Part shown: positions 1 to 6,450 of the stretch, one piece after another
How positions within the stretch are numbered: position 1 is the first letter of the stretch
How the letters are laid out: each line of letters begins with the position of its first letter
Source of the DNA: Chloroflexota bacterium
GTDB taxonomy: Bacteria > Chloroflexota > Ktedonobacteria > Ktedonobacterales > Ktedonobacteraceae
NCBI GenBank assembly: GCA_005881495.1
Contig: VBHI01000245.1
Span: 1 to 10,210 of the forward strand
Direction of reading: 5' to 3'
Length of the DNA stretch: 10,210 bases
Position numbers and translations under genes: made by a program
Notes under the pieces: generated by a model
The model's database searches: none
What the model was told of the DNA's origin: nothing
Seen by the model: only the letters and a program-made list of their open reading frames with translations

Positions 1-74
1 CGACTGCTCTATCGGCACGGACTCTCTCTGAAAGGCCGTCTATGGGGCAGCGGCTTGCCCTCAGCTCCTGGTGC

Positions 75-118
75 GGTAGGCTGTCTCCGTCTTGTACCTC
101 TCGGGGTGACAACCTACC
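75..118 (-). other. Possible RNA hairpin downstream of the binding-protein gene
   Basis: Two 11-base arms (75-85 and 108-118) can pair over their full length on the minus-strand RNA, allowing one G-U wobble, and enclose a 22-base loop. It lies just past the stop of the substrate-binding protein. There is no T run after it, so it is not a canonical intrinsic terminator; it could protect the mRNA 3' end or be chance. Nothing else was recognised in bases 1-139, and no importer permease or ATPase starts there on the minus strand. Confidence 0.3.
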
Positions 119-139
119 ACAAGACGAGCGAAGAAGGAA

Positions 140-1201
140 CTAGCGGTAGGTAGGCACCAGGCTAACCACCTTATCAACGTTGTTCTTATCGATCAGAGCA
201 CCGTTGCTGGTGTTAAGGTTTGAAGGCGCAATGGCGTACTTCAAATATAATGCGAGCTGCATGACCGATTGGAAGCCCTGGACATATGGCTGCTGATCGA
301 CGGTCGCGGTGATAGTACCACTCTTGATCGATGACAGAATATCCGACGTGACATCGAAGCCACCGATGGGGATGTTCCGACCGACCTGCTTGGCGGCAGC
401 GGGAGCCTGGTCAAGTGGCGTGTGCCCGAGCCCAATGATCGCCGTGGTGTTAGGATGACCCAGTAGATATGAAACCATGGTCGCTTTGGCTGGACCGAAG
501 TCAACGCCTGTGCCTAACTCCTCACACGTCACGCCAATGGCAGAAAGAGCCTGCTTGACACCTGCGTATCGCTGGGCGGCATAGACCTGAGCTGGGAACT
601 CGACAGGGCAAAACGCGTGATCGCCGGGTTTGATCTGACCAGCGTCGATCATCTTCTGGGCGATGAGTGCTCCGGACTGGACGAAATCCTGACCCACGAA
701 CCCCATCACGCACTTAGCTCCCGCACCTGTGGACCCGTTAATGTTGAACGCGACCACGGGGATACTCTTGGCCCGCGCATCGCAGACGGCTTTGTTCAGA
801 CCTGCATCGGGGATCGACAAAGCGACTCCGGCGACATTGCTCGCCACGGCGGTGTTGACCTGATTGACCTCCGTCGTGTCATCGTTACTGGCATACTGGA
901 TCTGAAGCTTGAGGCCCGCGATAGCGGCAGCAGCCTTTGCTCCGTTGACGACGGGAACAAAGAAGCTGTCGCTCGGGCTACTCTGAATCTGGAATAGGAG
1001 CGTCTTTCCGCTAATGTCGGTCCCGCCGCTGAGAGAACCACCACCAGCAGTAGTGCTGCTACTGGAACTGTAACTGGGACTAGTACTGCCGCCAGCACAA
1101 GCCGCCAGCAATACGATGAGGAGAGCGCAGAATGCGCCCATGATGGTCCCTCGCGGTGTTCGCCCGAGAAATGTCGAAAGTTTCCGATGTTTTGTGATCA
1201 C
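140..1201 (-). CDS. Sugar ABC transporter substrate-binding lipoprotein (periplasmic-binding-protein type 1 fold)
   Basis: This is the extracytoplasmic solute receptor of a carbohydrate ABC importer of the Peripla_BP_4 type (ribose/inositol-like). The 353-residue product has a basic N-terminus, a hydrophobic segment at about residues 20-34 and a lipobox L32-A-A-C35, so it should be lipid-anchored at Cys35. A Ser/Thr/Gly-rich tether follows, then the two-lobed domain, including a stretch typical of the fold near VGQDFVQSGALIAQKM and a C-terminal lobe with IGGFDVTSD and TATVDQQPY. I chose the GTG start at 1201 because AAGGAGGG (1206-1213) sits 4 bases upstream. An ATG at 1225 would extend the frame by 8 codons, but it lies upstream of that ribosome site and has none of its own. 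It is last in a minus-strand series with the isomerase gene. The ligand is unknown; inositol or a related polyol is inferred only from the iolI-like neighbour. No partner permease or ATPase is in view. Confidence 0.9.
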   Translation of the reverse strand: MITKHRKLSTFLGRTPRGTIMGAFCALLIVLLAACAGGSTSPSYSSSSSTTAGGGSLSGGTDISGKTLLFQIQSSPSDSFFVPVVNGAKAAAAIAGLKLQIQYASNDDTTEVNQVNTAVASNVAGVALSIPDAGLNKAVCDARAKSIPVVAFNINGSTGAGAKCVMGFVGQDFVQSGALIAQKMIDAGQIKPGDHAFCPVEFPAQVYAAQRYAGVKQALSAIGVTCEELGTGVDFGPAKATMVSYLLGHPNTTAIIGLGHTPLDQAPAAAKQVGRNIPIGGFDVTSDILSSIKSGTITATVDQQPYVQGFQSVMQLALYLKYAIAPSNLNTSNGALIDKNNVDKVVSLVPTYR

Positions 1202-1418
1202 TGATCCCTCCTTATGTTGGACCATGGCTAATGTGTAGCCTTACTAAACTGATTGGTCGATGTTAAACGATCGTGTGGACACTCGCGGTGAACCAGGGCC
1301 TGGAACACCCACTGCATCTGGCATCTTTTATCTCTATTTTATGAGCCTCTCCTTTCTCGCGTAGCTAGTGGTCGGTCAAGAACCTTATCCTCCCTCGCAC
1401 AGGCGTCGTGACCGCGGA

Positions 1419-1637
1419 TTAGCTTTCCAGGCGACCCTGGAGGTAGAGCCAGCGGACAAACGCTTGTCGCTTGTGCTCAGGATTGTCCTCGTGATAGGCC
1501 CCACGCTGATAGAGCGCTTTGACTCTGCAGAGGCCAGCAATCTGCTCGCTCGAAAAACCCATCTTCTCGAGCTGCCTCTTACCTGCCTCCCAGGCAGGGT
1601 GGTCCGTCATCGTGGGGAACTGCTCTCGTAATTCCAT
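1419..1637 (-). CDS. Small basic protein of unknown function (72 aa)
   Basis: I do not recognise this protein. The ATG at 1637 is supported by AGGAGG about 6 bases upstream. The open frame continues 41 codons further upstream, but that part carries no comparable ribosome site. The product is rich in Lys, Arg, Glu and aromatic residues, has one cysteine (in GLCRVKALYQ), no signal peptide and no membrane segment, and looks mostly helical and cytoplasmic. The sequence from HPAWEAGK to RWLYLQG has the composition of a genuine protein. It lies between the isomerase and the sugar-binding protein on the same strand, with gaps of about 160 and 217 bases, so it could share their transcript, but a functional link is not shown. 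Confidence 0.65.
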   Translation of the reverse strand: MELREQFPTMTDHPAWEAGKRQLEKMGFSSEQIAGLCRVKALYQRGAYHEDNPEHKRQAFVRWLYLQGRLES

Positions 1638-1797
1638 GGTTATCCTCCTATGTCTCTGAGCCGACAGGTCGCGGGCTGTACGACTGCCAACGCCCGCATC
1701 AAGCTCAAGTATGTGTATCTCGCAATGCAGTCTTGACAGACTACCAGGGATCTGTCTCATCTTAGATGTGCAATGACGTTAGTGGCCTTACACCCTG

Positions 1798-2643
1798 TCA
1801 TTCTTCTATTTCAAAGTAGGGGGACAGAACTTTGATGGCTGCCTCCCTGGCCTTGACTGCCAATTGCATGGGATCCCACTCCCAATACTCGGGGCGGAAC
1901 GTTTCGACGGTACAGGGGCCATCATAGCCAATCCCCTTGAGACGGGCGCAGATTTCATCAAGAGGAATCACACCTAACCCTGGCAGGAAGCGGGTTCCGT
2001 CAGTACATGCCTCTTTGCACGTATCTTCAAGATCATCCAGGTGAAACATATAGATGGAATCGGGATCGAGGTGCTCGATTTCACTGAGTAAGCCGCCGCC
2101 AGCGTAGAAGTGTGCCGCATCGAAGACCATGCCCACATTGTCACGGCCGGTTTTTTGGATGATTTCCTGGGCACCGCGAGGTGTGCGTACTGAACACCAG
2201 CCGAAGCCCAAAAATTCAAAGGGCAGCTTGATCCCATAGTCGTGGGCAATATCACTCAGCTCCTGCAGTGCCGCCACGTGTTCCGCAACAATCGTCTCCC
2301 AGGTCGTCTCCCAGGTGGGGGTTGGGCTGGCTACCACCGCAACAGCCGGGCAGCCGATGGCTTGAGCAATCTCACACAACTTGCGGCACTGGTCTTTGAT
2401 GGCACCAAACTCGTCACCCCGAAACGCAATAAATGAAATCGCATTGAGGGTCATTGGGGCAACGTGATTATCCTGAAACAGCGCCTTTAAATCTGCCAGG
2501 GAATGGTCGGCAAGGAAGCGATCAAGCTTGCTTGGCTTGGCCACCCATACTTCCAGACCCTTAAAACCAGCATGGGCCGAAGCAGCCACATCGGTTTGTA
2601 AATCAGCGGTCATGGTCGTTGCGCCGTGAAAACCTAACTTCAT
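1798..2643 (-). CDS. iolI: IolI-like inosose isomerase / sugar phosphate isomerase (TIM barrel)
   Basis: This is a cytoplasmic xylose-isomerase-like TIM-barrel enzyme (AP endonuclease family 2). Its resemblance to Bacillus IolI, the 2-keto-myo-inositol isomerase of inositol catabolism, is good from end to end, from memory: [10 protein letters not shown] at the start, [46 protein letters not shown] and ETFRPEY. The 281 residues match the family length of about 278. The four expected metal ligands are present as E143, D175, H201 and E247, with H178 nearby, so it should be active. The ATG at 2643 follows AAGGAGG 6 bases upstream; an open frame upstream to 2841 is leader sequence, since the promoter lies inside it. 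Exact substrate is less certain than the fold: other keto-inositol or keto-sugar isomerases look alike. A LacI-family gene upstream and a sugar receptor downstream support a sugar or polyol uptake and catabolism module. Confidence 0.8.
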   Translation of the reverse strand: MKLGFHGATTMTADLQTDVAASAHAGFKGLEVWVAKPSKLDRFLADHSLADLKALFQDNHVAPMTLNAISFIAFRGDEFGAIKDQCRKLCEIAQAIGCPAVAVVASPTPTWETTWETIVAEHVAALQELSDIAHDYGIKLPFEFLGFGWCSVRTPRGAQEIIQKTGRDNVGMVFDAAHFYAGGGLLSEIEHLDPDSIYMFHLDDLEDTCKEACTDGTRFLPGLGVIPLDEICARLKGIGYDGPCTVETFRPEYWEWDPMQLAVKAREAAIKVLSPYFEIEE

Positions 2644-2668
2644 GTTGACCTCCTTATCCAAAGGACCG

Positions 2669-2687
2669 TAGTGCAATCTGATGCTTC
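2669..2687. promoter_or_regulatory. Degenerate LacI-family operator in the iolI leader
   Basis: One half of the operator seen at 3370-3389 is preserved exactly here (GTGCAATC, 2671-2678), within a 57-bp block shared with that site. The other half has drifted (TGATGCTT instead of GGTTGCGC). The site lies about 130 bases downstream of the predicted iolI start point, so any repression would be by roadblock. It may be only a vestige of the duplicated leader. Confidence 0.35.
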
Positions 2688-2812
2688 CCCCATCTTCGGG
2701 TCCTTGTAGCAAGTCAGACCGCGAACCTCTTCGCGCAAGATAATGTTTGCGAGGCTGAACCTCAGCAACGGGATTCAGATCGAGCCTCACAGATTTGTAG
2801 GTAACTATTAAA

Positions 2813-2841
2813 ATTATGTTCTCTTTCTTAAAAAGTGTCAA
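2813..2841 (-). promoter_or_regulatory. Sigma70/sigmaA-type promoter of iolI
   Basis: The minus strand reads TTGACA (2836-2841), a 17-base spacer and CATAAT (2813-2818), one mismatch from consensus at the -10 box, in an AT-rich setting. Transcription would start near 2806, giving a leader of about 160 bases before the iolI ATG. The leader contains a small inverted repeat GCTGA-N3-TCAGC near 2755-2767. The promoter begins about 20 bp outside the transposon-like end at 2861. Confidence 0.8.
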
Positions 2842-2860
2842 GAAATATCAGCTCTATTTT

Positions 2861-2908
2861 TGTACTTTCATAATTAAATGAAGTAATTCCTTTACAATTA
2901 AATGAAGT
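2861..2908. repeat. Transposon-end-like sequence with two tandem repeats
   Basis: On the plus strand the sequence begins TGTA and holds two near-identical copies of CTTTCATAATTAAATGAAGT, at 2865-2884 and 2890-2908; 13 bases (AATTAAATGAAGT) are identical, repeated at a 24-base interval. TniA/Mu-like and Tn7-like elements carry multiple short transposase-binding repeats at TGT-starting ends, so this is probably the surviving end of the element that supplied the adjacent transposase fragment. No matching opposite end is seen in the window. Confidence 0.5.
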
Positions 2909-3344
2909 CAAGCGTATCATAACTTTCTCTGGCAAAGCACACGATCTGATAGACACGGCTATAGCTCGGTGGCTTCCAGCCTTTTAGCTTCGCGACCTCT
3001 GTCATCTGGCGATGAATAGCCGTGACCGAACGTAGAGGCGTTTGTAATGCTAATCTCTCAATCAACTGCACCAGTTTTGATGGCATGCCTCGAGGCTTTC
3101 CTCGATCCGATCGTTGCTGGCGGGCGAGTCCGATGAGTCCATGCTCTCGGTAGCGCTTTATCCATCGCTGCACTGTACTAAGCGGGAGGTGATACGTTCG
3201 GGCAATCTGTGTCTGCGGAACGCCCTCCTCTAGAGCTGGACGCAGGATGACAAAGCGCTCAAGGGCTTGTGCCCGCTGGGCCTCAGAAAGTGTTGGGAGC
3301 AGAGGCGGTTGTTCAGTCATGACGTCGTGAAAAGCTAACTGCAT
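2898..3344 (-). pseudogene. Truncated Mu/TniA-like transposase fused to an iolI-like gene start
   Basis: The frame from the ATG at 3344 has a strong AAGGAGG site. Its first 8 codons, MQLAFHDV, match the iolI start MKLGFHGA. From residue 9 (ATG at 3320) it turns into a transposase N-terminus: a helix-turn-helix at about 42-65 (TQIARTYHLPLSTVQRWIKRY), a basic linker and a second DNA-binding region ending SYSRVYQIV. At about residue 136 homology seems to stop, and a short tail runs to a TAA at 2898 inside the terminal repeats. The whole catalytic DDE domain is missing, so it cannot transpose. Interpretation: an element inserted in, or recombined with, the 5' end of a second iolI-like gene, and internal deletion left only the transposase N-terminus and one end. 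The fused 148-residue product could still be translated and might bind DNA. Confidence 0.7.
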
Positions 3345-3379
3345 GTTGACCTCCTTGTCCAAAGGACAGTTGTGCAATC
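3323..3379 (-). repeat. Duplicated iolI leader (copy B; copy A at 2622-2678)
   Basis: This 57-bp block aligns without gaps to 2622-2678 with 51 identities. It covers half an operator, the ribosome site, the ATG and about 7 codons. The two copies are exactly 701 bp apart. It marks the start of a lost second isomerase-like gene. Confidence 0.85.
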
Positions 3380-3389
3380 GGTTGCGCAG
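3370..3389. promoter_or_regulatory. LacI-family operator in front of the relic gene
   Basis: TGTGCAATCGGTTGCGCA (3371-3388) is an 18-bp palindrome with 7 of 9 pairs matched, centred on CG as is typical of LacI/GalR operators. It matches the operator on the lacI-type promoter at 4512-4531 in nearly every position. It lies 26 bases upstream of the relic ATG. No good promoter is seen beside it, so it may be inherited from the lost gene. Confidence 0.7.
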
Positions 3390-3414
3390 GTGCTCAAAAA
3401 AAATAAATCAACGT

Positions 3415-4443
3415 TTACCCGGCTGCCGCCCGATTATTGCCAGGCAATAATCGGGCGGTTGTCTGTCGCACTACTAATTCACCGGGTACAATCTGGTTTT
3501 CCGGCTTCTGGCCAGCCAGTAAAGCGAGCATCATGTGCATGGCCCGCTGCCCCAGCTCAAACCGGGGCTGGCGAATAGTGGTCAAAGGCGGTATGGTATA
3601 AGCAGCCATGTCAATATCATCAAAACCGATAATGCTAAATTTATCGGGAACGGAGAGGCCGCGCTTATAGCAGGCAGATAACAAGCCGATAGCTGTCGTA
3701 TCGTTGAAGCAAAAAACAGCCGTAGCCCCGCAAGCCAGTAAGGGCTTTAAACTGGCCTCACCAACTTTGGCATGGTCCTCAATAGTGTGAGAAGTAAAAA
3801 TGAGGGCGGGGTCTGGAGCAATGCCGACTGCTTCAAGCGCATCTTGATAGCCTCTCAAGCGGTACTGGTTTGACTTAGGGCGATTGGTAATCCCCACATA
3901 TCCAATGCGGCGATGCCCCGAAGCAAGTAAGTGTTCAACGGCCGATTGAGCCGCATGCACATCATCAACCGTCACAAAATGCATAGTCTCCCACGGCTCC
4001 TGCTCATTGATGATCACGATGGGAACCTTACTGTGACCAAAGAACCGGGGATATTGATCAAATAAGTGGGAGGCAATGACAATAATGCCATCCACCCGAC
4101 GCTTTTGGAGCATCTTAATAGCAGCAATCTCTCGCTGTCGATCATTTTGCGAGGTACTGATAAAAACATTAAAGCCAGCCTCAATTGCAGCTTGCTCCAC
4201 GCCTTCTATTACTCGCCCCATGAAGGGATCAGAAATTGTGGCCAACACCATGCCGATGGTCCAGGTCTTATTCGCAGCCAGACTCTTCGCCACCGTGCTG
4301 GGAACGTAATCCATTTCTCTGGCCAACTCCTGGATCCGTTTTCTGGTTGTAGCGCCAATGCGAGGATGATCCTCGAGCGCACGAGAAACGGTTGAAGGAG
4401 AAACCCCAGCTTTTTTGGCGATATCATAAATTGAGACAGACAT
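3415..4443 (-). CDS. LacI-family transcriptional repressor
   Basis: This is a 342-residue regulator of the LacI/GalR family, full length for the group. Residues 5-24 form the helix-turn-helix (IYDIAKKAGVSPSTVSRALE), 48-58 the hinge helix with the minor-groove leucine (STVAKSLA), and about 60-330 the sugar-sensing periplasmic-binding-like core with GMVLATISDPFMGRVIEGVE and the C-terminal IIGFDDIDMAAYTIPPLTTIRQP. The ATG at 4443 is preferred because AGGAG lies 10 bases upstream; a TTG three codons earlier would overlap that site. It probably represses its own promoter (operator 4512-4531) and, judging by the repeated operator, the downstream isomerase region. The effector is unknown; an inositol or sugar derivative is inferred from neighbours. 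The last codons lie within a long perfect inverted repeat. Confidence 0.95.
   Translation of the reverse strand: MSVSIYDIAKKAGVSPSTVSRALEDHPRIGATTRKRIQELAREMDYVPSTVAKSLAANKTWTIGMVLATISDPFMGRVIEGVEQAAIEAGFNVFISTSQNDRQREIAAIKMLQKRRVDGIIVIASHLFDQYPRFFGHSKVPIVIINEQEPWETMHFVTVDDVHAAQSAVEHLLASGHRRIGYVGITNRPKSNQYRLRGYQDALEAVGIAPDPALIFTSHTIEDHAKVGEASLKPLLACGATAVFCFNDTTAIGLLSACYKRGLSVPDKFSIIGFDDIDMAAYTIPPLTTIRQPRFELGQRAMHMMLALLAGQKPENQIVPGELVVRQTTARLLPGNNRAAAG
3426..3458. repeat. Perfect 16-bp inverted repeat across the repressor's 3' end
   Basis: CCGCCCGATTATTGCC (3426-3441) is followed after one base by its exact reverse complement (3443-3458). In minus-strand RNA it would form a 14-bp stem with a 5-base loop, ending about 9 bases before the repressor stop codon. 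A run of eight T lies at 3396-3403, 22 bases beyond the stem, too far for a canonical intrinsic terminator. It may act as an mRNA 3' stabiliser, a weak terminator or a protein-binding site. Confidence 0.6.
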
Positions 4444-4511
4444 GGTCGGCAAACTCCTGCATGTACGGGTACCACTACCTCGATGGGGCCACTACGGCCA
4501 CCGTGAGTGTA

Positions 4512-4531
4512 TTGCGCTACCGGTTGCACAA
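4512..4531. promoter_or_regulatory. LacI-family operator at the repressor's own promoter
   Basis: TTGCGCTACCGGTTGCACAA is a 20-bp palindrome centred on C|G with 8 of 10 pairs matched. It abuts the -10 box (4532-4537) and covers the predicted start point, the classic position for autorepression. Its sequence closely matches the second operator at 3370-3389. Confidence 0.8.
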
Positions 4532-4560
4532 AGTATATACGAAAATTTGGTACTTGTCAA
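4532..4560 (-). promoter_or_regulatory. Promoter of the LacI-family gene
   Basis: The minus strand carries a perfect TTGACA (4555-4560), a 17-base spacer and TATACT (4532-4537), one mismatch from consensus. The predicted start is near 4525, inside the operator, leaving a leader of about 80 bases. The remaining intergenic bases 4561-4714 are purine-rich on the minus strand, with a short GACGC-TT-GCGTC hairpin, and hold no recognised gene. Confidence 0.85.
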
Positions 4561-4714
4561 GGGGGGGAGCGTGGGATTTTTGCAAGTCGAAAGCCAGGGA
4601 GGATTCGCCTCGCGTCCTGTTCCCCTGTCGCTTCCCACCTGCCCCCATGGGCGACGCAAGCGTCCCCTCCCCACGTCCTCTCCTCTCCCGCCCCTACGGA
4701 TGTGGAGCTCCCAC

Positions 4715-6016
4715 TCAACCAGACTCCCATGCGCTTCCGCACGCGAAGCAATAGCGGGCTCCCTCCACCTCGATGTGGGGAGCGCCACAGGTGGGACAGG
4801 CTTTTAGTAACAGGGCCCCACAGTAGATGCAGTATTTCCAGCTGGAAAGCGCCTCGCGTTTACAGGAAAGGCAGAGTTTTGTCTGAGCTGCTGGATGGAC
4901 GCTGAAACTCTCACTCAAGTGAATCTTCCGGTCAAAACGGCCAGGAGAGAGCAGTGCCGGTGCAAGCAAATCAGGCTTGTAAGTCGTGGCAATCACCACA
5001 ACAGGCGGGTAGAGCTCCAGCCCGTCAAGCTCGACGAGCACCTGGTTCAGCAAGGACTCGCGTTCGTCTTTCGCCTCCAACCGTTCCAGCGCATCAAGGT
5101 CGTTGAGAAAGAGGAGACTGGGTGCTCTTCTTTTCGCCAGCTCAAAGACCTGTCGGATGGTCCTGCGGCCTTCATGGGCAGCCTCACGCTCGCTTGCGCC
5201 AAGCAGTGTCCAAACCAGTGTCTTCAGTGGGAGGGAAACCAGGGGAGCAATCGCTTCACTCGCGGTAGCATGCACGAGCAGCGTTCTCTCCGTACAGGGA
5301 TGACCCACGATGAGCACCCCATGGAGCATCCCGCCAGGCGTCGTTTTCTCTGCCGGCCGGAAGAACTGCGGCCAACGCAGGAAGGTTGTCACAGCGCGTA
5401 ACTCATTTTTGGCCGTCTCTGCTCCAAGAATATCCGCAAATGTGATGGTTGGACGCTCAACCTTAATGCCAGTGGAAGTCCAGCCGTCCTGATTGAGGTC
5501 TCCTCTCCTCAGTTCGCCAACCTTTGCCTGGATGAGTTGGTCTATCGCATGGGTGTACGCCAGCCCTGTCCTTTCTGCCAGAGAGGAAAGCAATATCCCC
5601 GCTGACGACAGCAGAAGAGTAAGGAGCGGTTGTACCCGCTGATGACGTAGGGCACTGAGCAACACATAGGCCGAGGGAACCAACGAGGCATCCCGCTGCT
5701 CTGCATAAGCAATGGCCCAGTCAAGACAGGCGTGCGCTTCCTGCGTCAAGGGGAGGACAGGATGCGCTTCTGAGCTGACCGCAGTGCTGCTGTCAAAAAT
5801 GGAAGCGGCTTGCGCACGAAGCACCTGCATGTTCATCCCTAAACGGCCCAGGACCTCGGCTGCCTCGTCGTCATTCTGTGCAAGAACAGCAAGCAGCAGA
5901 TGCTCTGGATAGACTTCCTGCGCCTGCATCTGTGCCGCCTGGTGTTGGGCGCTCTGGAGTACTTGTCGCGCTGATGTTGTGAAACGATCGAGGTGCAGTT
6001 GCTCAGATACCTGCAT
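4715..6016 (-). CDS. Clp-N domain / degenerate FtsH-like AAA / double zinc ribbon protein
   Basis: The 433-residue protein has three parts. Residues about 8-145 form a Clp N-terminal double repeat (DRFTTSARQVLQSAQHQA, then VYPEHLLLAVL), as in ClpB/ClpC substrate-binding domains. Residues about 190-370 match the FtsH AAA core (ITFADILGAETAKNELR, and ALLSPGRFDR with Arg360 and Arg363). Residues 382-426 carry four CxxC pairs, two zinc ribbons. The ATPase motifs are damaged: Walker A is GHPCTERT (238-245) where FtsH has GxPGTGKT, so the key Lys is Arg and both motif glycines are lost; Walker B reads LFLNDLDAL (302-310) where FtsH has IFIDEIDA. There are no membrane segments and no HEXXH protease domain. 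It is probably a cytosolic scaffold or adaptor that binds proteins or nucleotide without hydrolysis. The ATG at 6016 has AAGGAGGAG 4 bases upstream. It stands alone, not in an evident operon. Confidence 0.85.
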   Translation of the reverse strand: MQVSEQLHLDRFTTSARQVLQSAQHQAAQMQAQEVYPEHLLLAVLAQNDDEAAEVLGRLGMNMQVLRAQAASIFDSSTAVSSEAHPVLPLTQEAHACLDWAIAYAEQRDASLVPSAYVLLSALRHQRVQPLLTLLLSSAGILLSSLAERTGLAYTHAIDQLIQAKVGELRRGDLNQDGWTSTGIKVERPTITFADILGAETAKNELRAVTTFLRWPQFFRPAEKTTPGGMLHGVLIVGHPCTERTLLVHATASEAIAPLVSLPLKTLVWTLLGASEREAAHEGRRTIRQVFELAKRRAPSLLFLNDLDALERLEAKDERESLLNQVLVELDGLELYPPVVVIATTYKPDLLAPALLSPGRFDRKIHLSESFSVHPAAQTKLCLSCKREALSSWKYCIYCGALLLKACPTCGAPHIEVEGARYCFACGSAWESG

Positions 6017-6243
6017 AACGCTCCTCCTTCCTGGAAGCTGATTACTCTGCCCTTATCCATCTCTGTACTGATCCTCTAATAAACCAATGAAACGCATGCG
6101 GCTCAAACCGCAACACGACGGGCGAATTCAGAGAAACAGCCATGTGTTGGCCTTTCTGCTCTTCATTTTACGATATTTCCCGCAACAGTTTCACCGATAA
6201 TGCACATTTACTAAATAATCCGGATATCGGGAAATCCAGCGAG

Positions 6244-6283
6244 GCCGATAAATCGGCGCTGGGCGCGATAAATCGGCCCCTAC
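6244..6283. repeat. REP-like palindromic repeat unit
   Basis: CGATAAATCGGC occurs twice at a 20-bp interval (6246-6257 and 6266-6277). The first copy lies in the palindrome GCCGAT-AA-ATCGGC (6244-6257); the second runs into GGCCCCTACG. Dispersed GC-rich elements of this look are common between genes in Chloroflexota (recalled, not searched). Whether this one is dispersed in the genome cannot be told from the window. Confidence 0.5.
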
Positions 6284-6390
6284 GAGTGTCCGGATGAATT
6301 GGTTAATCTGCATTTTCGACAGGGAGAGAGCCTTTGCGCCATCGACCCAATTAGATTGAGACAAAGTTGGACGAGCTTGCCAGAGGGGAA

Positions 6391-6438
6391 GAAAGCACAC
6401 ACAAAAAGCAACTTACCTGTCTTTTTGTGTGGGCTTTC
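6391..6438 (-). terminator. Terminator-like hairpin after the permease gene
   Basis: Arms 6391-6408 and 6421-6438 pair over 18 bases with one mismatch around a 12-base loop. On the minus strand it begins 12 bases past the permease stop codon; the 3' arm is T-rich (CTTTTTGTGTGTGC), though no long T run follows. It is the likely end of the efflux-operon transcript. Confidence 0.65.
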
Positions 6439-6450
6439 CTTTTCACGTGT

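Larger units (their letters stand above)
6017..6450. other. Intergenic region, no gene recognised
   Basis: About 430 bases between the Clp-N/AAA gene and the permease hold no convincing gene. They contain a terminator-like hairpin (6391-6438), REP-like palindromes (6244-6283) and a small 5-bp hairpin TGCGG-N6-CCGCA (6097-6112). The promoter of the Clp-N/AAA gene should lie in 6030-6180, but I see no clear -35/-10 pair. Confidence 0.6.

Noticed and set aside
1..150. Plus-strand frame open from base 1 to TAG at 148-150
   Set aside because: Only 49 codons, no recognisable motif, and it runs into the 3' end of the binding-protein gene; too little to call a gene end.
1255..1275. Possible operator near GTTTAAC upstream of the sugar-binding-protein gene
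   Set aside because: Only 7 bases are symmetric and it does not match the LacI-type operator motif found elsewhere in the window.
2644..2841. N-terminal extension of the iolI frame to an upstream start at 2841
   Set aside because: The extension contains the promoter -35/-10 boxes and no ribosome site; the ATG at 2643 has AAGGAGG and matches the IolI N-terminus.
2861..2908. CRISPR-like short tandem repeat
   Set aside because: Only two copies with a very short interval and no spacer structure; a transposon end explains it better.
6191..6400. Minus-strand open frame of 69 codons upstream of the Clp-N/AAA gene
   Set aside because: It translates the REP-like repeat, overlaps the terminator-like hairpin and has no ribosome site.
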